The notes under the pieces: generated by a model
What the model saw: only the letters and a program-made list of their open reading frames with translations
Database searches by the model: none
Told to the model about the DNA's origin: nothing
Part shown: positions 11,351-23,099 of the stretch, piece by piece
How positions within the stretch are numbered: position 1 is the first letter of the stretch
Layout: each line of letters begins with the position of its first letter
Assembly (NCBI GenBank): GCA_015501075.1
Contig: JADNYJ010000199.1
Span: forward strand, 1 to 64,000
Direction: 5' to 3'
DNA length: 64,000 nt
Origin: Gymnopilus junonius
Taxonomy: Eukaryota; Basidiomycota; Agaricomycetes; Agaricales; Galerinaceae
Position numbers and translations under genes: made by a program

Positions 11351-13370
11351 CCCCTCCTTTGCGTCTTCCTCTAACGATACATCGACTTCATAGAAAGACT
11401 GGCGCGACTGTACGTGAACGTGCTTGACGTATCTTGGAAGTTATAGAAAAGGAGGTCAAACACGCTGCTGCCGGAATTTGACACGTCCCGAGTGCTTACA
11501 ATCGCAAAACTAGTGACTACCAAGCACTCAGGAACTATTACACAGTACGTCTTCGACTATTTCAAGGGTCTTGTTACTCTAATCATGTTATATGTAACCG
11601 ATGTTCATTATTTTCCGGCTTCTCATGCAAGACAATAAACTCATATCCTGGCTTCGTAATACATGTTCCATTGAGCGGTACGACGTTTGTTCCATTGAAC
11701 CCTTCTGGTCTTACACTGACATAACTTAGATCTCAGCTGTTGTTTCTCGTCCCGCCCACCTCGCATCTAATATTGAATAGACATCGATTCCCAACTAACC
11801 CGGATGCCAAGATCATCCGTGCCACATGCCTGATGCTCCAACGCCTCGATATCGTGACTCCGTTTGCACCTATGCGGGAGTAGGAGTATGGCGAGTGTGA
11901 GGGAGAAGTACAGTATTTGGATTGAAGAGTATGGCATATATTCTCAAGTTCACATTTTATCTGCTAGGTAGCCCATGGCATCTTCGATTCTTCGACTGAG
12001 TATGATGGAGTGACCCGAAATTTACCAGCATGTAATGTCATAAAAAACGTGCCTCCTGGTATCGCAGCCGTAACATCAGCTGCCCATTGTGATGTCTTCC
12101 GAATCAATGTTCGTGACTCTTTGACCCTTCAAGTAATCTTGTGCAGTCCTGTAGGGCATCGAATACTAGCTGCCTCCTAATATAGGTCTACATAATATCC
12201 GGCTGATTGTCTGGTTCGATTTTTCGAAATTGGACTTCGATTGGCGCTTCTCGTCCTCCCATGTAGACTCATTCGGATCGAACTCCGTATTGTCGCTTCG
12301 CTCTTTCCGCCCCTCTCTACATCATTTTTACCTTCATATAAGGTTTTACTTTACTTGATTTCCGTAACTCTTTCTCTGACTCCAAGTCGACATGGGTTTT
12401 GTATCGCCCCCTCAATCTGGAATCACAGTCTTACTTCAACCTGTCTTCTCGAGTCTATAGGCCAATGACTTTAGAATAGACACATGTTTCCTTCAACGTT
12501 ATCGTAAATTCGAGTTCACACACTGTCTAATTTTCAAGCCTCATGCCGCCTCGTGGTAAAGAGTCTTCGGAGGGTTTGATAACTATCGCACTTGACTTTT
12601 TCGAGGTTGGAACACAGGTATATTTTTCAACATGGATAGCTTAGCAAGAGATAAAGCTACGTGTTTGATAGGCTGCCGAAATGAAATTGTGGCAGTTGAT
12701 CACCTTTTCATCCGAGTAATGGCGAATCTAGCAAAGTTGTCTCTTTCTTTTGCATTTTATGTGTATGATCTTGTGGCTGGAACATCCATTTGGTTAGCAC
12801 TATATCATTGGCATGAGTAGAAGTGCGGCAGCTCGTGAAGATCAAGGTTTTGAGACACCCCATGCACTTCTGATCTTATCTACAAAGGTGACAACGTCGA
12901 CGTAATTAGCTCTTCAGCCCAACATGACCATTGCGCGAAGAGTAGGCCATTTTTTCATATTAGTGGAAGGTGTATTATGTTTTCTGTAAATAGAAGGTTC
13001 AAGGCATGAACATACGTTCTGGAGCTACATATGGAAAGTTTGTAAACAAATCTTCAAGAAGATTCACGTACGACCGATTTCTACCCTGAAAAATCTTATT
13101 TTTTCACGTAAGTGAGAGACATCGAGGCAGTTTCAACTTGAATTGCATGTGGTTAATTGGCTCTGAACGGAGAAAGCCCACCCTTCGCCCAGGACTTGTG
13201 ACATAGCTCCAATTCCATCCATCCAATTTACGGTATTGGCAAACCGGCTGATCGTCTCACCTCAAGGAGCATAAAGCGTCCTCTTTGACAGTGACGCTCT
13301 CCAATCCCCCGCCTCGTTCTTCCTCAAGATTTATTTTCTATACACCACCGACCTTTATACTACACACTGC

Positions 13371-14890
13371 ATGACTTCCGGTACGCTGACATAACTTTCG
13401 CAATATTACTCATTCAATTAACGCATCCCATTTCTTCGTCAGCTATGATTAATGCCCTGCGCGAGCCCAACATCCTCATCGCTGTATTTTTGACGATATG
13501 CTGCGAAACGATTCCGATTCCGATTCTAGCTACGGATCCTCATATTCGTCTCCTTCACGTGTGCCAAGTCTGGCGTGATGCTATGCTCTCTCTTCCATGC
13601 CTCTGGGACAGTTATAGTTTCTCTGCATGTTTTCTCCACCAGCCGCGCCTGCAGATCGATGTTTTACACTACATCATTGGCTGGAGTGGCTCAAATGCAC
13701 TTACATTCTTATTTCCCAACACCATCGGCATTGAAGACCATATGACCTTGAAGGATAATCTGTTCGATGGTGGTCGAATCAGTATCGTCGATGCCATTGT
13801 CAGCCCCTACATCGACCGTATCAAATTTATTCGATGCCTTCTCAATGGCAATGAAAACCGAAAATTCCTCCTCGGGATACAGAAGGGCACATTCTCATCA
13901 TTGGAAGGGTTTGATATTGCATTCATTAATACCCTCACTCACCCTTACTCGGCCTTCACGTCTCGGGATGTCTCCAACTTTCAGACGTTTGCATCCCTTC
14001 CACGTCTTCGGAATGTCACCTGTCGGATCTTCAATGGTATAAGCCCTCTCGAACTCAACTTACCATATTCGAATTTGGCAACATTAGACCTAGATACCTC
14101 CCCAATTTCTCCTGGTGTTTTTTTCCGCATCATGAATCTGTCACGCGGTTCTCTCATTGGCGCCCATTTCTACGTCGACTTCCGTGTTGATCTTACCGAC
14201 TCCTTATTGACGCGCAATCCCTACCGCAACAGCGCACCAGTCGTCATGTCTTCTCTTTCTACTCTTCATCTCCTTCTCATCAATTCCAGTGCCGATCCCG
14301 ATTTCATCCTCAATTTCCGCTTTCCTCTCATCCAAGATCTTTGCGTCGAATGTGCAGAGAAAGTCCTGCCATTCAAATGGAACACAAGCCATTATTTAGA
14401 ATTACTAACATATTCTGCGGGTTTACTGACAAAGCTGCGTCTATCAAGCTTTGCTGTGGATAACTCCCCTGCGTCCTTCCATGGAAATGGATTGTTCTGT
14501 CTCTCAGCTCCTTCCGACGATATCGAGCCATTGTTCAGTGTAATGCCTAGGCTCACAGAGCTTCATCTTTCGATTGGGATTGGCATCCATGCAATTACTT
14601 TCGATAAAATCGCCAGAGGCGAGCTCCTTCCTAGATTGACGACCGTGGACCTGACTGCCAATATGGATCCCTTTCCGGTACTTGATATGGCCAGAACGCG
14701 CAATGCCTTGGCTCACTCCTTGGCGCTACCTCCTATCAAACATCTGTCCTTGACTTTACCGTCAACAACTTTGGATAGAGAGCAATCTTCCGAGAAGGAG
14801 AGGAATTCGTTAGCTTCTGTCGAAGAATGCGAGTTGCTGTACCTCCCATCCTGCAACATTTGTGGCGAGGATTCATACACGCATTATTAG
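13371..14890 (+). CDS. F-box-like protein with leucine-rich C-terminal region
   Basis: Join(13371..13380, 13443..14890). A four-residue first exon (ATG ACT TCC G) precedes a 62-nt intron (GTACGC..CAG) and gives MTSAMINALREPN. The block IRLLHVCQVWRDAMLSLPCL followed by WDSYSF is the second half of an agaricomycete F-box. The rest carries many Leu-rich segments (LPRLRNVTCRIF, STLHLLLINSS, LTELHLSIGIGI, IKHLSLTL), as in substrate-recognition parts of SCF ubiquitin ligases. The usual N-terminal LPxEiL helix is degenerate (NILIAVFLTICC). The frame is intact over 485 residues. TTTATACT about 20 nt before the ATG may be a TATA-like element. Substrate unknown. Confidence 0.8.
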
Positions 14891-15659
14891 CTAGTTCTTC
14901 ACATTTGCTCCATAGGTATTTTGATCTTTTCTTGATACATTTCACTGTGCACATGCATCTTCTTTCTCTCGTCCTTCTTCTCTAGATTCCGCTGACTAGA
15001 ACATTTTACATAGCCATAGATATTTGTCGAAGTATACACATTCTAAATAAGTTCATCATTTTTCAATAGGACGTTGATATATTGGCCAAGATCAATACAA
15101 TATATCACTATTTCCTAGATCCTTCCTTATGTTCGATTTTTCAGCTGGGACCCGCACGTACCTATGACGCAATTTTGAGCGACCTTACCACATCCAAAAA
15201 TTTGGCCAGTTTGAACACACACTCAGCGAGCATTGGCTATGTGGATTAACGATAACGAGCATGAAGTCGTTAGCGGATACACAGACATATGAAAACGCTG
15301 TTCCGATTTAAGGCAGCCGCTGTCGTGCTTTACAGTAACAAGAACCTGATTCCGCCAGTGAATTATCAGATCGTAGGATACAATTTTAATGTAAAAACGA
15401 GGACTGGCTCAGTAAAACTTTGGGACGAGACAGATAGACAATGGCGGAGTGTCTGAGATTGTTATCGTGACAGCGTGTCATATAGAACGAATTGAACAGA
15501 GAAATGGCTACCTACATGTAAGGTCGTAGACCGTCTTCTTCCAATATCCCACTGTACAGAGGGAAGACTACAACAGATACATATAAAGGGAGGTCAGGAC
15601 AAACCCGAATTTTATTCATCTCTCTGTTACGCACATCGGACATAAAAGAGATAAATTTC

Positions 15660-15790
15660 ATTCTTTACTTGGGCACACCGGCACGGGAACGATCCTGAGC
15701 ATGATCAAGATGCCAATAAAGCCAATTGTAGCTACGACTCGCACTCACAAACCCCAGCAGTCGAGACACAAGCAAGTGATAACGCTAGTT
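15660..15790 (-). repeat. Intron/exon-like block shared with 32260-32345
   Basis: Read on the minus strand, both loci carry CTTGCTTG, TCTCGACTGCTGGGG and GTCGTAG, then TTGGCTT and ATCATG. The arrangement fits an intron 3' end (TCGTAG) followed by a short exon. Here the exon encodes a hydrophobic segment ending VCPSKE and a stop. At the partner site it follows the truncated MetRS. Confidence 0.5.
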
Positions 15791-18700
15791 AAGACATTCT
15801 GAGCAGTTGGCTGGATTGCATGGAAACGCTCTACGACACCAGTGGTATGCATAAAACCCCACGGCACCAGCAGCGGCATCTTTCGCTTGAGTCCCCAGAG
15901 GTATTGTTCTCCCAGATGAGAGGATCCCCAGTTGCGAGATCCTGGTCGTAATTGATGTTGGGCGGAAGCGACCATATATTACCAGCTGGAGCAGAGTGGG
16001 GATCTTTGAAGAATTCAAAAGAAAAGAGAGGTTTGAATCAAAGGTGGCGAGAGCCTGGAGAAGAAAGGTGTTCATGACCTTTCCTCGTCATTCATCCGCA
16101 TCCTCACCCGCGCCTCCTACAACCCGAGAAGCAGAACTACCCGCAATGTTAACGCTACTGCCGCTGCTAAATTCGCCCTCTCGTCATTTTACAACCCAGA
16201 TATGAATCTGGTCTGCGACTGCGACTGCGACCGCTCCTCCAACCAGTGCCAATCAGGAATGGAGGGGTTCCAACATTCACGCTTCATTACAGGGTGTCAG
16301 CGTCTTTAAACACCCATAGCCTGGTCTCGAACATGCTTCGGTATGAACACAATGCCCACGCGAACCACACGTACACCCAAGCTACCTTAGGCGGTCATGC
16401 ATCCCTATGCTCGCAACACTAACACTAACAGCATCGGTCAAGTCCATCCTCCTCCTGATCTGCAATGAAACAGCCATTCCATCCCAGAAACATGACCTCG
16501 TCTTCCAATGCTCATCCACATCCGCATCTTCATTATCATCCCCTTCATCTCCTTCAGCGTCGCCGCCAAAAATCACCTCCAAACCCAACATAGCCGCCCC
16601 AAACCGCCACCCGTGATATCCTTCCAAACTGAACCACCTAGATGTTCATTTCCATCTGCGCCTCTGATGATTGCTAACTCTTCTCTTCGCAGTCGACATT
16701 GACTGAATGACAAAGTTGGCTGACATGATGGAGCCAAGGTCGAAAGGGACATCGTCGAAAACCAGCCCTTTGTTCATAAGATATCTGAAGAGGGTGAAAA
16801 TCGAGGTCGGAGGCGGGGCAGGGAGCTCTTGCTCACGGGAGTCTAGAGTTGAGAAATCAAGGGATACCAGGACCAAATCCAGCAGCAGCACAACGAGCGG
16901 GTGTTACGCTTACGCTGGATTGCAATACCACGGCTTGGCGTGCTGGCATGCGTGACCGTGATTGTGACTGTGAGTCTGAACAAAATCGCCTGCGCCGGTA
17001 CGCATTGACCTCGGGACGTTCGGTGCTACGAAAATAGGGTCCAGGATATCGGTGAGAACTAGGGTGGTGGTGATGGTCAGAGTGGGGTCGGATTCAGAGT
17101 GGTAGTGACACCGTACCCCCTTCCCAGTCTCAAATGGCAACTCCGTCTACCTGTAGGCGATGATATTGGGGTCAACATCGCCGTTGGCGTTGGGTACCCT
17201 CCGACCCGACCCAGAATGCGCCTGTCTGTATGTTGTCCTGTCCCAGGCCCAAGAAAAGACCAGAGCGCACACCAAAACCCCCAACCCTTCTCTTTTCACA
17301 TCTTTCCTCTCCGGTCTCCTCGAGGGACATCCTCCTGTCGTCAACACCATCATGTCCTCCTCTCCATCTCCGTGCTCTCCTTTGAAATTTTTAACTACCA
17401 GGGTGCTCTGCGATTCCTGGAACTTGAACTCTTGTTGAACGATCCATGTTGGCAGCTGGACGCGTCTTGAGCTTTCCCTTGGCTTGGTCGGGGTGCAGTC
17501 GCCGTGCGGAAGGGTTAAGATGAGAGCACGACGTCTGGACTGGATGTGTGAAGTGGGGATCGACGTGTGAAGTACTGATTCTGCTTGCCGGCAGCAGCAG
17601 CGTGAGAAATGCCACGGGGAATGCCATTGAGCTGGCAAAGTCGATTTGGGTCCTTGACCGAAGGGTGGACATATGAGAACCGGCGAAAGAAAAGGATAGA
17701 ACGAGAGTCAGCTCAACGCCGCCTGAGGAAACAATAGAGAGAAGCGAAAAAATAGCAAGCATACCTGTACTTTGTAGAAATTGATGGCGATAAGCCTAAA
17801 CACCAGAACAACGGGAACACGAGATGTGGCCGCTCCTTTTCCTCTTCCCTTGCTGATTTGCAGGCGGCGCGGAGAGGAATGCCTTGGCCTTGACAGAAGT
17901 GTATAATTACTACCATGTGTAGTCGGAAGGACGAGAAAGCTGGGTCCAATCGCTCAGCTGGTCGACCTTCATCAACCCCAAGTCGAGCCGACTTGACATA
18001 GAGAAGCTGAGCAAACAGTGATCAGGTATAAAATGACAGAACTAAATAGCAACTAGCATACACACCTGTTGATCCACGAGCTATGTAGAACGTCGAAGTG
18101 GCCAGCAGCAGCGGCTGTTTTCCAGCTGTTAGTGTTCCTCACGTTGTCTAGAATCATATTCAAGGTGGGGCAAAAATTTCACGCCTGTAAAGGATCTGCA
18201 TGTTAGTATCGTTGAGACGAATAGATATGAGCCGTAGGATGCACCTTTGTTTCCTCTGGAGTCCCTCGTATAAGTTACTGTCGCATTTGAAGTCGACGAC
18301 GACGGTAGCACAAGTTGGAGAAAAGCTTGGTGGACCATGGTACCAATCATAGAGGAGCGGAGGGCGAAATTTATTGTGGATATCGAGGACAGAGAGCAAT
18401 GCAGCGTAGACGTCGGAGGCTCAGACAATCAGCGTGTTCATCGTTGACGATGATGATGAGCTCGTGTTTGATCATGTGTGTCAAGGACCTCTACCTTCGG
18501 CACCAGCACAACTCGGCTTGAAAGTAATTCCCAACTCCTTCTCGACCTCCTCACTTCACGTAGGACAGAGGAACAGCTGTTGCTCTGCATTATCCAATTC
18601 GCCTTCTCCAGTACGTATCAAACTGTCTCTGAATTTCTCATATCCCCTCTCCTGTGTCATCACGTTTCGGCCTGTCGGGTTCCAGGGCGAGTGCGATCCA

Positions 18701-19444
18701 GTTTAGCTACAGCTCGTCCTCATCCTCACCTTCTTTTCCTATATTCGTCTCACCCCGGCATATGTCGCGAGTTTTGATAATATCAACGTTCGCTCTGTAG
18801 GAGTGGCGTCGAGTACTCTCATTCCTGATGTGCTTCTCCATTCAACTGACGAAATATCTCAGGTCTTACTAGGCGCTCTGACATTCATCCCCATTAAAGC
18901 ATTAGGCCCTTTAATGGAGGATTCATTGTGTAAGCCTGAGCTTATTACTCTATCGTCCTTTCCCTCATAGTGACCTTTACTAAGAATATCATGTTTTCCT
19001 TCGGCGTGCGTCTAGATCAACTCTCAAAGGCTTCATCTGAAGCTCACAATCTGAAATCGTCGTTCAAATTCTCTCCTTCTAATATACTTGAAGCTCTTGA
19101 TGTCCTCGACTTAGATTTACTTCCTTACGTTCCTTCATCTCTTTATAATCTCGTCAATTCCTTTCAGCCCTCCTTTTCCACAATCGTCCTGACTGAAACT
19201 AACCCATTCCTCTGACCCATAGTTGCCTGTATTGTCCAGCTCTTCTGTGCCAATCACATCCGCACCGCAGGCCAGGGCTCGCGAATCCTACCTTCTTGCA
19301 TCGCAATCGTGAGCTATCTTCATACACATACATAATGCCAGATTATACCAAGATATAACCTCTCGCTAGCTTGCCCTGACCCAACTAGGATGGCCTTTCT
19401 CAACTCCCGCGTGCCCATCAGTAAAAGTGCGCGGTCTTTCGCGC

Positions 19445-19510
19445 GTCTTTTAAAAGACCAAAAGACCAGAAAAGACTAAAAAGACTAAAAGACGCCTCGT
19501 CTTTTAAAAG
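19445..19510. repeat. AAAAGAC tandem/palindromic cluster
   Basis: A perfect 14-bp palindrome GTCTTTTAAAAGAC (19445-19458) is followed by four further AAAAGAC words at about 10-nt spacing, then by CGTCTTTTAAAAG at about 19498. Relaxed copies (GAAAGACG) follow to about 19575. The origin is unknown; it could be a satellite-like fragment or part of a small non-autonomous element. Confidence 0.7.
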
Positions 19511-21208
19511 CCCAGTCGGTTTTCTCACAGAAGACAATACTGACTTTAATAGACCGGTATTTACTTTTGAAAGACGTTTTGTACTTTGATGAGATCTAGA
19601 CAAATGTGAAAAATTTCCGTCAAAGCGGGGGTATTCAGGCGTACAGTTCCTCCTCACATGCCTCTTTTCCTCCTCACTAACTCTCAAGGCCGGCCCACTG
19701 GCTGACGAACTATCAGCCACTGCTTCCGCCGTTGCCTGCTTCTTCTTCTTTCCCACAAAAGCTGCCGCCGTCCACATGATCGCAGTCCATTCCTGCTCCG
19801 TCAGCTTCGTGATTCGATAGTGTTGAGACCGCGTTTGGTGAATTCATCTTTTACGGCGAGGACGGCGGGCTTCCGAAATGCGTGGTACCACAAGGAAGAA
19901 ACAAAACGCTTGAACAAACGAGGACCTGTGACTGAAATTCATGAGTCAACAGTGCAAAAATGGATGGAGAAAATTTAGAATGTGCACACCTGTCGTTCCC
20001 ATGAAATTGAACTCTACTACCACTGTCTCTGAGTCTGCAAGATGGCGAGAGTAGCTGTAGTGGCGGCCAGGGCTCGCTTTTGGAATGTAACCGTGAGCAA
20101 GCTGGTATTGCCTGCGGAAGCCATCCAATATTCGATGCGCGACCTAGTGGAGTGGAGTGAGTGAGACGCTCTGGATGTCGAAAAGAAAGCTATAGAACGG
20201 ACCTCAGACTTGTAGGACTGGCGTGCTTTACCTTATCGCCTCCAGTAGTGATACCAATATGGCTTCCGTCGAGAGTTTGATTAACCGTAAGAATGGTAAT
20301 AGAAAAATGCATCAGGGAAGAACGCACAGCGTGAGTTGCACGTAGTCAGCCTGTAATGAGAAGCAAGTGCAGACTGGAACAAATGGGAGTGAGGCGGTGC
20401 AGATGTCGAGAAGAATGTTATAGGCTCAGTCCGTCCGGAATCGGAAAAGGAGGGAAGCAATGTGAGGGTCGCCCTCAGACTGTCCCTGTAAATCGGATAA
20501 AATATAAATTTATTGAGCAACTTACCGAGTGATGCGCACAAGAATTATGACCATCGCACCATTATCTCGACTCGAGCGACAAATTTCCAAATAAGGAAGT
20601 GTCCTCATCGAGCACATGAGCGCGTAACAATTCTTCCGAATTTCAAACGGGTTCGAAAATCAAATATCCACTCTATCTTCCAACGTTATCATGCTATCCA
20701 TCAACAAGCTGACTCATTTCTGAGCCTTGGCCTTACAAATCCGACTCTCCTATAATTTTCTTCCTTCTTATCTGGGCCAATTTCAATTTCTTTCAGTAGA
20801 CTAGACCCATCTATTCCTTTCTAAACCATTCACCTGACCTTATCTGTGGATTACAGAGCATAATAATTAGTAAGGCGATGAGCCCGCAGCAAAATCAGCC
20901 CTAGAATAGATCTTTTATTTCAAATTTCGCTTTTCACCTCTTTTTCTCTCCTCAAACTTGACCCTTTCTCTACAGTAGCTACAGTATAAATACTGGTACA
21001 GTGTATCGTAGCTACTCAGTGAATTTAGTACCGATCCACTCACCAAAGAACCAAAGAAATCGGCCAATTAATGGGCCAACCACCTCAAATCTCATTTATC
21101 TCATTCTCAAACGGTTATCTTATCACGTCTTATCAAAGCGTGATTGGATTAATCCCTACTCTACAAATTAAATCCCTATCTAAACTACGCTTTTGGTCCC
21201 TCATCAGA

Positions 21209-21239
21209 CGGAGTCTGATTCCGAGTCCCATTCCGGACT
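21209..21239 (+). repeat. 31-bp word shared with 35286-35316
   Basis: ACGGAGTCTGATTCCGAGTC continuing CCATTCCGGA here matches ACGGAGTTTGTCACCGAGTC continuing CCATTCCGGA at 35.29 kb, same orientation. Both copies sit in AT-rich, pyrimidine-rich intergenic DNA. Confidence 0.5.
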
Positions 21240-22215
21240 TCCGAAACTTACTCGCATTTACAGCAATATGAGTTTGGGACGATTTCGTCTGATATTCGGA
21301 TTCCGAGGCGGAAGGTTGGTGGGATTACTACTACCATGGATGTGATGGATAGCAAAAGCAGAATAATAGGAGGAGTGGCGTCGGTGCAGGGATCGGATGG
21401 GTTTACAGTTACGGCTGTTGATGGGGCCGAGTGGGATGCGAGTGGGATGATGAGGGTGAGTATATTATTTTCTTCCAGTGTATGCCCGCCGTTGATTTTT
21501 TTTCTTTTTTTTTGGACTGCTTAGACTAAAATACAGAGCGCGTAATGTTGGAATCACATCAATCTCAAACAGTCGTAGGGATATGGTCATAGGGAAAGGT
21601 CAGTATGTACTATTTATTTCTATGTTGAGTATCAGCACGTTGGTCGGAGTGGATTGATCATGGTGGTCCATACTCATTTTTATTTCGGTTTCGGTTCCCA
21701 TTGAGATTCGAGAAGGACGACAAATTATTAAAAATCAATGAGTATATATTCACCAAGCTATGTACGTACAACAATATCTACAGCTACTGTACACTACGAA
21801 AAGAACGTGGGGACTATTAAGTAAGTACGTTGTGTTAAACCTACAAACTCGAATGATAAAGTAAAAAAGCGAAGAAGGAACGTCGGGGTCTACAGTATGT
21901 ACGCTACAATGAGATTCAAGTTGGCTACAACGGTGAAATTGGAAATGAGTGAGTGAGTAAGTAATTAGTGAAGAAAGGAGAAGGAGCGTAGGTGGGTCGG
22001 AATTCGAAAAGGAGATTAGTGATTGAGTTGGTCATAAGATAACATGAAGGAAGTCATGAAGCATCATGGTGCGCCGTGGGGTGAAGGCAAAGCCAATCTA
22101 CCTAATAAACTGCAATGAATAGTAAAAGTAACTTACCAAGTGACAGAATATGCTGCTCACGGTAAGCCAAAAGTGAAAGGACGAAGAACGCCAGCACTGT
22201 CAGAAACACCCCACC

Positions 22216-22869
22216 TCATTCCGGAAGAACGGAGCCATCCACATCCACTCCCCATCCCTGGAACGCAAAGATGTCCAAATCCTGTGGGACGAGGTTATCA
22301 GGATGCTGGTAGAGTGGTATTGACATCAGCCCATGTGAGGTAGACGATGCCAGGACATTATCGTTATCGGACAGTGCCGAAATGAGTTCGGAAGTGTGGG
22401 GCACACGGATCGGAATTCCAGGAGTGATATCGACACCTTCATCTGCAAAGGGGGGATGAATAGCAGAGTACGGATCCCAGGAACGTGTACGTGGCTCGGG
22501 ATCTGTGTTTATGTATGGCTCGAACCGATACCCTCCGCCTGGTAGCTCAAGTTCAAGAGGAGTAGCAGTGGCGGCTGTATCGTCGTCATCGTCATCGTCA
22601 TCTTCATTGGACAGAAGGTTGACGTCGACAGGGTCTAGCGGAATTCGCTCGTCCTCTTCATCAGCATTCTCTTCATCCTCTTCCTCTTCAGGAGCAAGGT
22701 CCATCTCCATCTGTACACTGCCTGCAACTGCACCATGGTCAAACCCCTCCAGCACTTGAGCAAGCAATTGTCTACTACCAGAAGACAGGGAAGAATGTCG
22801 CAGGATGTCCTGAAAAGAGCGTGGCAGAGCGCGGGGGGGAGGCCGTGGTACCTGGCCATCTAGAGACAT
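22216..22869 (-). CDS. Acidic hypothetical protein
   Basis: The start is taken at 22869 (MSLDGQVPRPPPRALPRSF), giving 217 residues; an in-frame hydrophobic extension upstream lacks support. A Pro/Arg-rich N-terminus is followed by a helical stretch (ILRHSSLSSGSRQLLAQVLE), a strongly acidic run (EEEEDEENADEEDE) and a poly-Asp tract at about 22575-22600. The C-terminal part is rich in Pro, Asp and aromatic residues (ELPGGGYRFEPYINTDPEPR; LYQHPDNLVPQDLDIFAFQG). No known domain, signal peptide or membrane segment. It looks like a disordered nuclear or cytosolic protein. The stop is in frame and the codon pattern is consistent, but further exons cannot be excluded. Confidence 0.5.
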   Translation of the reverse strand: MSLDGQVPRPPPRALPRSFQDILRHSSLSSGSRQLLAQVLEGFDHGAVAGSVQMEMDLAPEEEEDEENADEEDERIPLDPVDVNLLSNEDDDDDDDDTAATATPLELELPGGGYRFEPYINTDPEPRTRSWDPYSAIHPPFADEGVDITPGIPIRVPHTSELISALSDNDNVLASSTSHGLMSIPLYQHPDNLVPQDLDIFAFQGWGVDVDGSVLPE

Positions 22870-23099
22870 GGCAAAATCCGCGCCGAAGAGAAGAACGTTG
22901 AAGAATGGGAATGCGAATGCGAATGCTAATGAGCAAATAACCGAAAGAGGGAGTAGATACGCGTCGAGCGTTGAAGAGAGGTAAGCGTGAAGTGAGAAAC
23001 CGCACTGCAGTAGATTAGATAGATTAACGGCGCACGCAAATGCAGGGGGGAGCGAGGGGAATTGGTAAGGGGAATTGCGGACCTTAAAGTACATCTTAT

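Larger units (their letters stand above)
6912..13370. other. Gene-poor 6.5-kb tract with diverged repeats
   Basis: No confident gene. Short open frames are Ser/Thr- or Leu-rich and show no family motif. Pyrimidine-rich tracts recur (8.1-9.2 kb) and one stretch near 10.80-10.87 kb encodes Val/Thr repeats (VTVIVTVTLAV) like a decayed Ser/Thr-rich surface protein. Two pairs of diverged repeats lie inside (separate entries). The interval looks like old gene or element debris. Confidence 0.45.
14891..22215. other. Long region without an assignable gene
   Basis: Several frames have coding flavour but no family match: a short hydrophobic C-terminal exon on the minus strand at about 15660-15735 (TIGFIGILIMLRIVPVPV), minus-strand frames at 16.4-18.4 kb, and plus-strand 18970-19215 (MTFTKNIMFSFGVRLDQL start). 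I could not join them into a credible gene. The tract also contains the AAAAGAC repeat cluster at 19445-19510. Confidence 0.4.

Noticed and set aside
17147..18428. Series of minus-strand frames that might form a DUF6533-like membrane protein
   Set aside because: Hydrophobic pieces exist but the family's defining segments could not be found and no consistent splice chain emerged.
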